Source: Limosilactobacillus caecicola (lineage in GTDB: Bacteria; Bacillota; Bacilli; Lactobacillales; Lactobacillaceae). Taken from it: a stretch of 64,000 nucleotides of DNA. The notes beneath the pieces are model-generated. The model was not told where the DNA came from. It searched no databases and worked only from the letters and a program-made list of their open reading frames with translations. The position numbers were made by a program, and so were the translations under genes. Below, one piece after another: positions 6,981-15,038 of this stretch (position 1 is the first letter of the stretch; each line of letters opens with the position of its first letter). The stretch lies in the NCBI RefSeq assembly GCF_943192935.1, contig NZ_CALPCI010000005.1, positions 33,639 through 97,638 on the forward strand. Direction: 5' to 3'.

Positions 6981-7860
6981 TATCAGCCACCTGCTTTCCA
7001 CCGTCTGCCTTAGCCAGGTGCTTCAAATAGTTAGCATAGAGGTTGCGGTTGGCAAGTTCAAAGTCCTCAAAACTACCAAAGGTATCCACAATACTCTTTT
7101 GTTCATAACTCAAAATCGTATTTTCCTTGGAGAGTTCCAAGACCTTTTGATTGTTTTCCTTAATATGGGCTTTAGCGCCCCGGGCCTCTTCATTCTCGTC
7201 CTCGAGCTTACTGATTTGGTCAACAATTTCTTGCCGAGCTTCCTTATTTTTACTTGATTCAAACAGGCCTGAACGTGAATTAGCGTCTTTTAATTCATTT
7301 TGTAATTCTGCCCGCTTTTGTTCCCGGGTAGTGGCGGAATCAATCAATTCTTGCAGGTGATCATTTTCTGCTGAAAGCTTATTAATTGCCTCGCTATTAT
7401 ACTTTTTCCCCTGTTCACTTAGCTTAAATGAATCAGCTAACTTGCCATATTCGTCCTGATTAAAGGCAAACCGAATATTTAAAACATCCAAATCGCCGAA
7501 TTGACGCCGGTCCCACCAATTACCAAAGTAAATCCGGTAATGGCCAGTTTGGTATTCCTCATAGTAAAAGAACGGGTACGCCTTCCCCAAGTAGTCAATC
7601 AAATTTTCACTCAAAAAATGACTTAATTGATTCGTGAGGTTATCGACCAGGTTCATCACCCCAGCGTCGTTGGCCTGCTGCTCGCGGTGTTCAATCTCCG
7701 CTGCATACCGTTGGTTATCTAAAAGCTCATAAATTTTAGTATCTTGATGGTCGGCCACGGCCGCTTTGAGTGCACTCAGATAGTCAATCTTTTTTGCGAT
7801 TGCTGAATCAATCGTTTGGCCAACATCGAGATGTCCTTGATCATATTGTTCAGTTGCCAT
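6973..7860 (-). CDS. Uncharacterised coiled-coil protein, first gene of a three-gene operon
   Basis: 295 aa from ATG 7860 (MATEQYDQG), chosen for SD AAGGAG 9 bp upstream; a longer frame to 7899 lacks an RBS. Residues about 1-140 are a globular part with an aromatic-rich strand region (YPFFYYEEY, YFGNWWDRR); about 155-255 is long charged coiled coil that might be loosely labelled SbcC-like by similarity searches. There is no Walker A motif, so it is not an SMC/SbcC ATPase. Upstream 7861-8083 contains AT-rich promoter sequence shared with a divergent small gene. Function unknown. Confidence 0.8.
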   Translation of the reverse strand: MATEQYDQGHLDVGQTIDSAIAKKIDYLSALKAAVADHQDTKIYELLDNQRYAAEIEHREQQANDAGVMNLVDNLTNQLSHFLSENLIDYLGKAYPFFYYEEYQTGHYRIYFGNWWDRRQFGDLDVLNIRFAFNQDEYGKLADSFKLSEQGKKYNSEAINKLSAENDHLQELIDSATTREQKRAELQNELKDANSRSGLFESSKNKEARQEIVDQISKLEDENEEARGAKAHIKENNQKVLELSKENTILSYEQKSIVDTFGSFEDFELANRNLYANYLKHLAKADGGKQVADNE

Positions 7861-8089
7861 TGCTGATATCTCCTTCGTCATTGCACATTCCATGCACACT
7901 TAGATACTACTAATTTTACTCATTCTTAATGATAATTTAAAGTTAAAGACTGATCTTGTACACTTTCTTAAGATTTATGGACTCTAATTTGCATTTCAGA
8001 AAATTGACACCTATAATAATCGTAGTTGGATATTTTACATTTGTGGTATATTTATCCGACTGGATGTCAACGGAAAGAGGCGAATGTTG

Positions 8090-8215
8090 ATGACTTTAAG
8101 TAAACAAGAACGTAAGGAAATGGCCCGGAAGGCCATGGAAAAGCGTGGTACTAAGAAGCCAGACGGCTCCGGTTTCGCAAAGATTGACGCTGACGCTGCC
8201 AAGCTTAATAACTAA
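8090..8215 (+). CDS. Small basic protein, unknown
   Basis: 41 codons, MTLSKQERKEMARKAMEK then a Gly/Lys linker and a short Ala/Asp/Asn tail. SD GAAAGAGG ends 9 bp upstream of ATG 8090; an in-frame ATG at 8084 is too close to the SD. The product is a charged, probably helical peptide with no membrane segment. It ends 18 bp before a strong bidirectional terminator. I do not recognise a family; the coding call rests on RBS, codon pattern and terminator. Confidence 0.6.
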   Translation: MTLSKQERKEMARKAMEKRGTKKPDGSGFAKIDADAAKLNN

Positions 8216-8232
8216 AATTAATTTAGAAGCAT

Positions 8233-8278
8233 AAAAATGGTTTGCAATCTGGCTCTTGCCAATTGCAAACCATTTTTT
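8233..8278. terminator. Strong bidirectional terminator
   Basis: AAAAATGGTTTGCAAT / ATTGCAAACCATTTTTT perfect stem with A/T flanks; serves the small plus-strand gene and miaA converging from the right. Confidence 0.9.
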
Positions 8279-9200
8279 ATTTCTGCAGCCAGTCACGCAC
8301 CGCTTGTTCAACTTCCGGAATCGTATCTTGTCCACTAACTAAGTCAAACCAATGAACCGTCATCTTGTTACGAAACCAGGTTAACTGCCGCTTAGCATAA
8401 TGTCTGGAGTCTAACTTAATTTTATCAATTGCGGCCGCTAAACTAACTTCACCGCGAAAATACGGAAATAACTCCCGGTAACCAATTCCCTTACCAGACT
8501 GGTAGTGCTCTCCACCCTTCTGGTACAATCGCCGTGCTTCCTTGATCAATCCCTGCTTAACCATTTGGTCAACCCGATCATTAATTCGTGAATACAGAAC
8601 GGCACGCTCCGTATTTAACCCAATCAAAAAGTATTCATCTGGGGAAGCCGCCTGCGTCTGAACAGAAAACAGTTGGCCGGTTTTTTCAATCACTTCCAGG
8701 GCCCGGATCGCCCGCCGCACGTTTGTCACCGGAATTTTAGCCGCTGCTTGGGGGTCTAATTTTGCTAGCCGTTCCCAAACAACCTGATTACCTTGCTCCG
8801 TAGCAACCTGCTGCCACTTTTGCCGAATTTCGACCGATCGTTCATCAAAGTGGTCAGCACCCAGCTGTAGATTTTCAATGAGTGCCTGGACATAAAAGCC
8901 GGTCCCACCCACAACCAACGGCAGGTGGCCCCGTTGGGTAATCTCCATAATTTGTTCATTCGCGAGTTGCTGAAAATCAGCGACGGAGAACCGTTCGTCA
9001 ACATTGCGGATATTAATCAAGTGGTGTGGAACGCCAGCCATTTCTCCCGGAGTAACTTTGGCGGTCCCAATATCAAGCCCCCGATAGACCTGCATCGAAT
9101 CCCCTGAAATGACCTCACCATTGAGATCCTGTGCCAGTTTGATCGATAAAGCCGTTTTACCGACGGCTGTAGGTCCCACAATTCCAATTACTTTTGCCAT
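8277..9200 (-). CDS. miaA: tRNA dimethylallyltransferase
   Basis: 307 aa. It transfers a dimethylallyl group from DMAPP to N6 of A37 in tRNAs reading UNN codons, the first step to ms2i6A. P-loop GPTAVGKT at residues 9-16, the catalytic-region DSMQVYRGLDIGTAK signature at about 34-48, and GGTGFYVQAL further on are all present. Length is typical. SD AAGGAG precedes the ATG. It is transcribed alone, ending at the terminator 8233-8278. Common Firmicutes synteny with hfq/glnR is not seen here. Confidence 0.97.
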   Translation of the reverse strand: MAKVIGIVGPTAVGKTALSIKLAQDLNGEVISGDSMQVYRGLDIGTAKVTPGEMAGVPHHLINIRNVDERFSVADFQQLANEQIMEITQRGHLPLVVGGTGFYVQALIENLQLGADHFDERSVEIRQKWQQVATEQGNQVVWERLAKLDPQAAAKIPVTNVRRAIRALEVIEKTGQLFSVQTQAASPDEYFLIGLNTERAVLYSRINDRVDQMVKQGLIKEARRLYQKGGEHYQSGKGIGYRELFPYFRGEVSLAAAIDKIKLDSRHYAKRQLTWFRNKMTVHWFDLVSGQDTIPEVEQAVRDWLQK

Positions 9201-9288
9201 AATTATTCTCCTTATCCTACAGATGACTGGAAATCTCCCCGAAAATTAGGCATAATGGAATTATTAAATACGAAAGGAGCTTCCACTA

Positions 9289-9465
9289 ATGAAACAATTT
9301 ACAAAAGGTTTTGCTCTCGGCACACTGGCCACATTAGGTGCGATTGCTAGTGGAATTATTACGTTCCACAAGACGGTCATTGCACCAATCGAAGAAACTG
9401 AAGAAAAGTTTGACAACAACCGGCGGGCTGCTACCCGGAAGGGTCGTTCCGCTCACCAAATGTAG
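9289..9465 (+). CDS. DUF3042 family small membrane-associated protein
   Basis: 58 aa, MKQFTKGFALGTLATLGAI then a TFHKTVIAPIEETE motif and a basic tail ending RSAHQM, the pattern of lactobacillus DUF3042. One N-terminal hydrophobic glycine-rich helix (about 7-25), then a charged cytoplasmic segment. SD AAAGGAG 8 bp upstream. It is divergent from miaA and ends at terminator 9489-9535. Function is not established for the family. Confidence 0.9.
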   Translation: MKQFTKGFALGTLATLGAIASGIITFHKTVIAPIEETEEKFDNNRRAATRKGRSAHQM

Positions 9466-9488
9466 TTCTCCAGCATTCCAGTAACAGA

Positions 9489-9535
9489 AAAAGGTTCCTA
9501 GCGTTCGGTCACACCGGATGCTGGGAGCCTTTTTA
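9489..9535. terminator. Bidirectional terminator
   Basis: AAAAAGGTTCCTAGC...GCTGGGAGCCTTTTT hairpin between convergent DUF3042 and rhodanese genes. Confidence 0.85.
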
Positions 9536-9537
9536 AT

Positions 9538-9960
9538 TTAATCACTGTACTTGGCTTTTTTGGTCTTACCGGTCCACTTTGAATAACCACCCTGTAAGAT
9601 GTAAAGATTATCAAAACCGTGCTTACCTAAAAAGGCAGCAGCTTGGGTACTCAAAGTCATTCCTTCATCATACAAGTAGACTGGCAGGTCAGGACGTAAG
9701 TCGTCATATTGTTGAAGTAAGAAAGCCAATGGCATTGACCGTGCTCCTAAGATATGGCCACGATCAAATTGGTTTTTCGGCCGCAAATCAATGACTTGAG
9801 CTTTGTGGATACCCTTTTGAAAGGCCTCTTCATCGATGACCGTCGCATAATGATTTCGACGCCACCGCCCCCACAAATAACTGCCTAACCAAACTAAAAG
9901 TAAGACAATTACAATGATGTCAAGAATTAACGCACCGCTACTAATTGCTGCAATAACCAA
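9538..9960 (-). CDS. Membrane-anchored rhodanese-like protein lacking the catalytic Cys
   Basis: 140 aa. One N-terminal transmembrane helix (about 10-30, IIVIVLLLVWLGSYLWG), then a rhodanese-like domain (about 40-135: VIDLRPKNQFDRGHILGARSMP, ILQGGYSKW). In active sulfurtransferases the loop after the VYLY strand carries Cys; here it reads YDEGMTLS, so no thiol is available. It is the last gene of the glcK operon, 20 bp after glcK. Similar YibN/YqhL-like proteins follow glcK in Firmicutes. Likely a non-catalytic or binding member; partner unknown. Confidence 0.85.
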   Translation of the reverse strand: MVIAAISSGALILDIIVIVLLLVWLGSYLWGRWRRNHYATVIDEEAFQKGIHKAQVIDLRPKNQFDRGHILGARSMPLAFLLQQYDDLRPDLPVYLYDEGMTLSTQAAAFLGKHGFDNLYILQGGYSKWTGKTKKAKYSD

Positions 9961-9980
9961 ATTTGTTCCCTACTTTCTAA

Positions 9981-10961
9981 CTATTCTGCGTCCGCAAATT
10001 GGGTTGCTAATGAAGCTGCCCCAATTACACCCGCATCATTTCCTAATTCCGCTAATTTAAGTTTAGTCGAAGTTCGGACAGTTGGAAAGGCAAATTTTTC
10101 AAAATTCTTTTGAACCCGTTCCAAAAGGAAGTCTCCGGCAGCTGAAACACCACCACCAATGACCAAGAATTCAGGGTTCAGGGTGTTACTGATGTTGGCA
10201 GCAGCCAAACCAAGGTAGTAAGTCACCTTGTCGACAACCCGGTTAGCCAGGTAATCATGATCCTTGGCTAGATCAAAGACAATCTTGGAAGTAATTTCGT
10301 CACCATTATCGATCATGGCCTTCAACTTGGAATTTCCTTCGTATTCTTCTGCGAGGTCTTGAGCTAAATGAACCACCCCAGTAGCGGAAGCATATTGTTC
10401 AAGACAACCATGATTACCACAAGTACATTGGTAACCGCCTGGTTGGACAATGATGTGCCCAACTTCACCACCAGCACCGTTGACCCCATGGATCAACTTC
10501 CGGTTGCTAATCAGGCCACCGCCGACACCAGTTCCTAACGTGATGAAGGCCACGTCGTCACCGTCATTACCAGCACCCTTCCAGCGTTCACCAAGGCCCG
10601 CACAGTTGGCATCGTTATCCAAGGCAAACTTCAGGTGGGTTCCGTCTTCAATTTGTTCCTTAACTGGTTGTAAAGTCTTCCAGTTTAAGTTGTAGGCACC
10701 AATCACCGTCCCGTTTTCACGATCAACGGTCCCGGGAGTTCCCATCCCGATTCCAATAAATTGGTCACGACTCATCTTGTACAGATCAATATGGTGGTTA
10801 ATTGATTCGATAATGTCAGGAACAATGTGTGAACCTTCATCCAAAATGTTGGTCCGAATTGACCACTTTTGTTGAATTTCACCTTCCGCAGTCAAAATTG
10901 CAAATTTAATGGTGGTTCCACCAAGGTCTACCCCGATTAATTTTTTATTTGTCTTTTCCAT
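9981..10961 (-). CDS. glcK: ROK-family glucokinase
   Basis: 326 aa. Phosphorylates free glucose to glucose-6-phosphate with ATP. N-terminal phosphate-binding motif GVDLGGTTIK (10-19), substrate region DNDANCAGLGE (115-125), second phosphate loop TLGTGVGGGL (141-150) and the ROK zinc site with CTCGNHGC (179-186) plus H169. Length typical. Its start overlaps yqgQ by 17 bp, implying coupled translation in the operon fthC-rhomboid-yqgQ-glcK-rhodanese, the same order as the yqgQ-glcK block of bacilli. Confidence 0.97.
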   Translation of the reverse strand: MEKTNKKLIGVDLGGTTIKFAILTAEGEIQQKWSIRTNILDEGSHIVPDIIESINHHIDLYKMSRDQFIGIGMGTPGTVDRENGTVIGAYNLNWKTLQPVKEQIEDGTHLKFALDNDANCAGLGERWKGAGNDGDDVAFITLGTGVGGGLISNRKLIHGVNGAGGEVGHIIVQPGGYQCTCGNHGCLEQYASATGVVHLAQDLAEEYEGNSKLKAMIDNGDEITSKIVFDLAKDHDYLANRVVDKVTYYLGLAAANISNTLNPEFLVIGGGVSAAGDFLLERVQKNFEKFAFPTVRTSTKLKLAELGNDAGVIGAASLATQFADAE

Positions 10962-11202
10962 GTGCTTTCTTCCTTTCTACTGCCATTTTTTGTTCATAGC
11001 GATGTTCCTTTTTAAGGACGAGCTTTGCTTGTAGATACAGGTCTTTATCAATCACGTAGGCCTGATACAAGTTGTCGACCTCGAGCGCCATTAATTCGAT
11101 ATCCCAAATTCGCTTACCGACGTAGACGAAGATGTTAAACCGTTTCAAGAGCTGCTGAACATCGTACAATGTACGTAGATGGACAAGCGGTTGCATTCCC
11201 AT
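10945..11202 (-). CDS. yqgQ: YqgQ family protein (DUF910)
   Basis: 85 aa from ATG 11202 (MGMQPLVHL), picked because SD GGAGG is 8 bp upstream and the ATG shares its A with the rhomboid stop (TAATG). Pattern LRTLYDVQQLLKRFNIFVY...GKRIWDIELMALE is characteristic of YqgQ. A small helical protein of unknown function almost always sitting immediately upstream of glcK in Firmicutes, as here. Confidence 0.9.
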   Translation of the reverse strand: MGMQPLVHLRTLYDVQQLLKRFNIFVYVGKRIWDIELMALEVDNLYQAYVIDKDLYLQAKLVLKKEHRYEQKMAVERKKAHGKDK

Positions 11203-11861
11203 TACATCGCCCTCCATAACATGATGACAATAAATACAACTAATATAGTGCCACTAAGAAAACGCTTTATCAAGTCTATTTGACCAATTTTTGTACTTCC
11301 CAGGGCACCAGCAGCTAAAAAGCCACCAAGCAAACCGCCGAGATGCCCTGCTAAATCAACCCCTGGCATCAATAGGTCCGCCCCAATATTAAAAATTACT
11401 AAAATAAAAAATTGGCGGGCCATTTGGCGGATCATGATGTTGTCCCGGTAAACTAACCCGAGCATGATAAATGCACCAAATAGGCCAAACAGTCCGGTAC
11501 TAGCACCAGCGCTAATTCCCTGAAGTGGCTGGAAAAGCATGCTGGCTAAATTCCCCGTAATGATACTCAACAGGTAAATCACCAGCATTTTCCAATGACC
11601 AAAGAGGACTTCAACGTACATGCCGATAAAGTATAAAGTGATCATGTTGATCACGAGGTGTTGGATACCAATGTGGACAAAGCCAGCAGTAATTAGTCGC
11701 CACCACTGGCCTTGCAAGATGAGTGGCGTATATTTGGCCCCACTTTGAATCAAAACTGCGGTGTTGGTCGAACCACCTTGGATGGCCATCCAGAGATAGA
11801 CCAGCACACAGATGGTAATCATCGTGACCGTCACTGGAATTTGCCGAATTGAATTTTTCAT
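11202..11861 (-). CDS. Rhomboid-family intramembrane serine protease
   Basis: 219 aa with six predicted membrane helices. Catalytic Ser121 lies in GASTG (119-123) and His173 in AGHLGG; the oxyanion-region WWRLITAGFVHIGIQHLVINM (about 53-73) is present. Resembles the membrane core of B. subtilis GluP/YqgP without its cytosolic extensions, and occupies the same synteny next to yqgQ-glcK. It cleaves transmembrane substrates within the bilayer; substrates unknown. Stop overlaps the yqgQ start by one base. Confidence 0.93.
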   Translation of the reverse strand: MKNSIRQIPVTVTMITICVLVYLWMAIQGGSTNTAVLIQSGAKYTPLILQGQWWRLITAGFVHIGIQHLVINMITLYFIGMYVEVLFGHWKMLVIYLLSIITGNLASMLFQPLQGISAGASTGLFGLFGAFIMLGLVYRDNIMIRQMARQFFILVIFNIGADLLMPGVDLAGHLGGLLGGFLAAGALGSTKIGQIDLIKRFLSGTILVVFIVIMLWRAM

Positions 11862-11863
11862 CG

Positions 11864-12427
11864 TTATTCGCCTACCAACGGGACGTTAGGTCCGATCACC
11901 CTATCTACCGGAATATCGTGCTCATCAACAGGCCATTCATCATCATCCGCCACCTGAGTATTAAAGGCCAAGGCCACTTTTGGTCCACCATAGTCGGCTA
12001 AATAGCGGTCATAATAACCGCCCCCGAAGCCCAATCGTTTACCTGCCGGTGTAAAGGCAACACCAGGGACCACCATCAAATCAATGTCATCGGGAGTAAC
12101 CACTTGACCACCAACTGGTTCTAAGACCCCAAAATGACTTTCGTCAAATTCGGTGTCTTCATCAAGCGTGACAAATTCCATCTGCCAGTTTGGTAATGTC
12201 CGTGGGACCACCACCCGTTGTCCCTTATGCCGGGCGTGCAAAATGATCGGTGCCGTATTAATTTCGAAGGATTGGCTGATCGTAATCGCAATTGTGTCGG
12301 CATTGAACCACTCTGGTTGGTCATATAACCGCGACGCAATCTGCTTTTCTTCCTGGAGTCGCGTATTCAAATCCAATTGTTGCAGACGGGCAATATAGGC
12401 CTGCCGCATTTCTTTTTTTGTATACAT
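11864..12427 (-). CDS. 5-formyltetrahydrofolate cyclo-ligase
   Basis: 187 aa from ATG 12427 (MYTKKEMRQAY); SD AAGGAGG is 10 bp upstream, while a longer frame to 12478 runs into the rpmG terminator. Converts 5-formyl-THF and ATP to 5,10-methenyl-THF. The C-terminal signature LMVVPGVAFTPAGKRLGFGGG and YYDRYL is clear, with an N-terminal basic helix typical of the family. First gene of the operon continuing into rhomboid-yqgQ-glcK, 2 bp from the rhomboid start. The same gene precedes yqgP in bacilli (yqgN). Confidence 0.95.
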   Translation of the reverse strand: MYTKKEMRQAYIARLQQLDLNTRLQEEKQIASRLYDQPEWFNADTIAITISQSFEINTAPIILHARHKGQRVVVPRTLPNWQMEFVTLDEDTEFDESHFGVLEPVGGQVVTPDDIDLMVVPGVAFTPAGKRLGFGGGYYDRYLADYGGPKVALAFNTQVADDDEWPVDEHDIPVDRVIGPNVPLVGE

Positions 12428-12464
12428 GTCAAGCACCCCTCCTTGAGGTTTAACTGGAATAAAA

Positions 12465-12511
12465 AAAGGGCGCAACAAAAGTCATCAAAACTTCTGTGGC
12501 GCTCCCCATAG
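12465..12511 (-). terminator. Terminator of rpmG
   Basis: On the minus strand GCGCCACAGAAGT pairs with ACTTTTGTTGCGC around a short loop and is followed by CCTTTTTTTATT. It separates rpmG from the 5-formyl-THF cyclo-ligase operon. Confidence 0.8.
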
Positions 12512-12518
12512 TGAAACA

Positions 12519-12668
12519 TTACTTAGTTTCACGGTGTAAAGTAACCTTACGTTCCCGTGGGCAGTACTTCTTTAATTCAAGCCGGTCGGGATTGTGACGA
12601 CGGTTCTTACTAGTTAAGTAAGTCCGTTCGTGACATTCAGTGCATTCAAGTGTGATGTTTACACGCAT
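12519..12668 (-). CDS. rpmG: 50S ribosomal protein L33
   Basis: 49 aa, [17 protein letters not shown]...[17 protein letters not shown], the L33 signature. It keeps only the first Cys pair (CTEC) and one later Cys (YCPR) instead of the second CxxC, so it looks like a partly zinc-free (C-minus) paralogue. SD TTGGAGG upstream. Single-gene transcript ending at 12465-12511. Lactobacilli often carry more than one L33; no second copy is in this window. Confidence 0.95.
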   Translation of the reverse strand: MRVNITLECTECHERTYLTSKNRRHNPDRLELKKYCPRERKVTLHRETK

Positions 12669-12809
12669 TGTCTTGGCCTCCAAACTTATTTTTATTTTTA
12701 ACGAGAATACGTTATATCTTTACGTAACCCTAACTCGTACAACTATATCATTAATTTTACTATTTGACCAGTTTTTTACCAAACTTTGTTAAGGATTTTT
12801 CCTTGACAC

Positions 12810-14861
12810 TTATTCTGTTGACTTAGAACTTTGAACGTCTTTCCAGTAGGCTTGGAAAATTTCTTTAGCCATTGTTAAGTTGCTACTCCCACCTGAGGCG
12901 TTGGAAATTGCCAGTGCAACCACGACTTGTGGGTTGCTGGATGGTGCATATCCGGCGAAACTCAGAGTTTCAGTGCTTTGCTTCTTATAGAAGGTTTCTG
13001 CCGTCCCGGTCTTCGCCGAAATCGATGGGGTCACACTACTCAATGACTTAGCGGTCGTGTAAGAACTGGTTCCGTGAGTAACCTGGTAGAGTCCCTTCCG
13101 GACGAGTTCAAAGTAAGACTTTGGTGCTGGAATGACTTGTTGGACTTGTGGTTTAGCAGTATAGGTAATGTTGCCGAGTTCACCATTAGATTTAGTTCCC
13201 CGGATTTCCTTGACGATGTATGGTTTCATCCGGTAACCACCATTGGCGATCGTTGACATGTACTGAGCTAATTGAATGGTTGTGTAACCATCATAGTTCC
13301 CATAGGAAAGGTCCAGTGCCGACCCAATATTCTTTTTACCAGAAGCACCCGTGTACCCGGCCACTTCACCTGGTAAGTCGATCCCGGTCTTTTGACCAAG
13401 GCCGAACATCTTGTAGTAATACCGCATTTTAGTGAAGATCGATGGTTTCAAAGTTAGTTGCGCACCACTGTGGTAATTCATACCACCAATCTTCATCAGG
13501 ACTTGCATCATGTAGGAGTTAGAAGATACTTCCAGGGCACTCGCGGCGTTCAATGACATGTTGGCAGAACCCGTCTTGTTGAACCAGGAAGTCTTGGCAG
13601 ACGTCCCAGCCACCTTGATTGGCATATCGGTCAACGTGTTGTTTGTTGGCGTGATAACCTTTTCCATTAGACCAGCCATGATGGTGGCAGGCTTGACAAC
13701 CGACCCCATGACAATCGGGTGGTTAATCGCACCGATTTCATCAGTAGTCGTTTTACCGGTAGACGGGTCACGATCAATCCCACCCATGGCGTAAATAGCC
13801 CCGGTGTATGGGTTCATCACCACAGCATAAACCCCAGTTGAATTGCTACCAGCTGGGAAGTTTTGCTTCAGGATCTTTTGAACATCCTTTTGAAACTTGG
13901 AGTTGATCGTCAAGACCAGGTTGTCACCCTTTTTACCAGGATAGACCACCTTGGACTTAGTAACGTTGTTGCCACTAGTCGTGACTTGTGTTTGGGACTT
14001 GGAGCCAGCCAAGGTTGCTTGGTACTGCTTTTCCAAGTAACTTTGTCCCACATTATCGTTTCGGGAATAACCTTGAGACAATAATGTATTAACACTGTCA
14101 CTAGGTAACCCAGAAGTGGAAACCGTCCCGACTAAGGATTGAATATCCTTACCTTGTGGATAGTTTCGGGTCCAAGCCGTCCCAATCTTAACCCCTGGCA
14201 TGTCACTCAAGTGTTCACTGACTTCCGCCAATTCCTTGGCCGAAACATTCTTGGACTTGATGTAAGTCGTCGACAACGAATAGGCCCCACTCATCGTGGC
14301 GTAGATCATTGCCTTGTTCTTTTGGTCCTTAGTGAGCTTGAAGTAGTGCGGGTGCTTATTAAGGTAGGCAATCGCATCATCATACTGTGCCGAGCTGCTA
14401 CTGCTCTTGACGTGCTTCAGCACGGCTTTTAAATGACTGTTATCTGCCAAGTAGTAGTCCTGTTGGTTTCGGGTAGTCAACTTTGTAGTTGGCACCGTCA
14501 GGTACTTGCCCAGCCGGTTAGCGATCTTGTAAAGATCATCACTATCAACATTTTGACCCTTAGTATAAGTAATGGCTTGGGTTGCCTGGTTACCAACCAG
14601 AACCTTACCATTCGAATCATAGATCATTCCCCGCTGGACGTTATTCGTCTGCGTAGTCGTATCCGAACGCTTAACTTCAGCTTTATATGACGCTCCGTTC
14701 ATCACCTGGAGGTAAAACAGCCGGACTGCTAAGGCCAGTAACAGCAAGCCCACAATCCATAGTAAAAAATTGAGCCGGAACGGAATTGCTGATTGTGCGG
14801 TCCGATTCTTGTCGCGTGAGCGAAATTTAAATAGTCCTTTAAAACGATTAAAGAAATTCAC
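12810..14861 (-). CDS. Class B penicillin-binding protein (PBP2b-type transpeptidase)
   Basis: 683 aa. A cytoplasmic basic N-terminus and one membrane anchor (about 31-50), a PBP dimerisation domain (about 60-300) starting with the RGMIYDSNGKVL motif, then the transpeptidase domain: SxxK as S387-VVK390, SSNSY, and KTGTAE. It crosslinks peptidoglycan; PBP2b-type enzymes serve elongation or division with SEDS partners. The mature C-terminus lacks PASTA domains, favouring the elongation-type PbpB/PBP2b over PBP2x. Stands alone next to rpmG, as in other lactobacilli. Confidence 0.95.
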   Translation of the reverse strand: MNFFNRFKGLFKFRSRDKNRTAQSAIPFRLNFLLWIVGLLLLALAVRLFYLQVMNGASYKAEVKRSDTTTQTNNVQRGMIYDSNGKVLVGNQATQAITYTKGQNVDSDDLYKIANRLGKYLTVPTTKLTTRNQQDYYLADNSHLKAVLKHVKSSSSSAQYDDAIAYLNKHPHYFKLTKDQKNKAMIYATMSGAYSLSTTYIKSKNVSAKELAEVSEHLSDMPGVKIGTAWTRNYPQGKDIQSLVGTVSTSGLPSDSVNTLLSQGYSRNDNVGQSYLEKQYQATLAGSKSQTQVTTSGNNVTKSKVVYPGKKGDNLVLTINSKFQKDVQKILKQNFPAGSNSTGVYAVVMNPYTGAIYAMGGIDRDPSTGKTTTDEIGAINHPIVMGSVVKPATIMAGLMEKVITPTNNTLTDMPIKVAGTSAKTSWFNKTGSANMSLNAASALEVSSNSYMMQVLMKIGGMNYHSGAQLTLKPSIFTKMRYYYKMFGLGQKTGIDLPGEVAGYTGASGKKNIGSALDLSYGNYDGYTTIQLAQYMSTIANGGYRMKPYIVKEIRGTKSNGELGNITYTAKPQVQQVIPAPKSYFELVRKGLYQVTHGTSSYTTAKSLSSVTPSISAKTGTAETFYKKQSTETLSFAGYAPSSNPQVVVALAISNASGGSSNLTMAKEIFQAYWKDVQSSKSTE

Positions 14862-15038
14862 GTGTCATTCTCCTTTAATACCAGAAATTATTTTGGCATT
14901 TCATAACATCAGTCAATGATACACTGTTTTTGCCAAAAAGTGACCCTTATTTAATTAATATTAAAAACTTATTTTGTTCATGATTGGCCAACCATTCCGT
15001 TATATAATACTGACTAGTTTATTCTTCAGGAGGCCATC

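Noticed and set aside
6973..7860. SbcC-like exonuclease assignment for the coiled-coil protein
   Set aside because: The similarity is only coiled-coil composition; no Walker A, Walker B or zinc hook is present.
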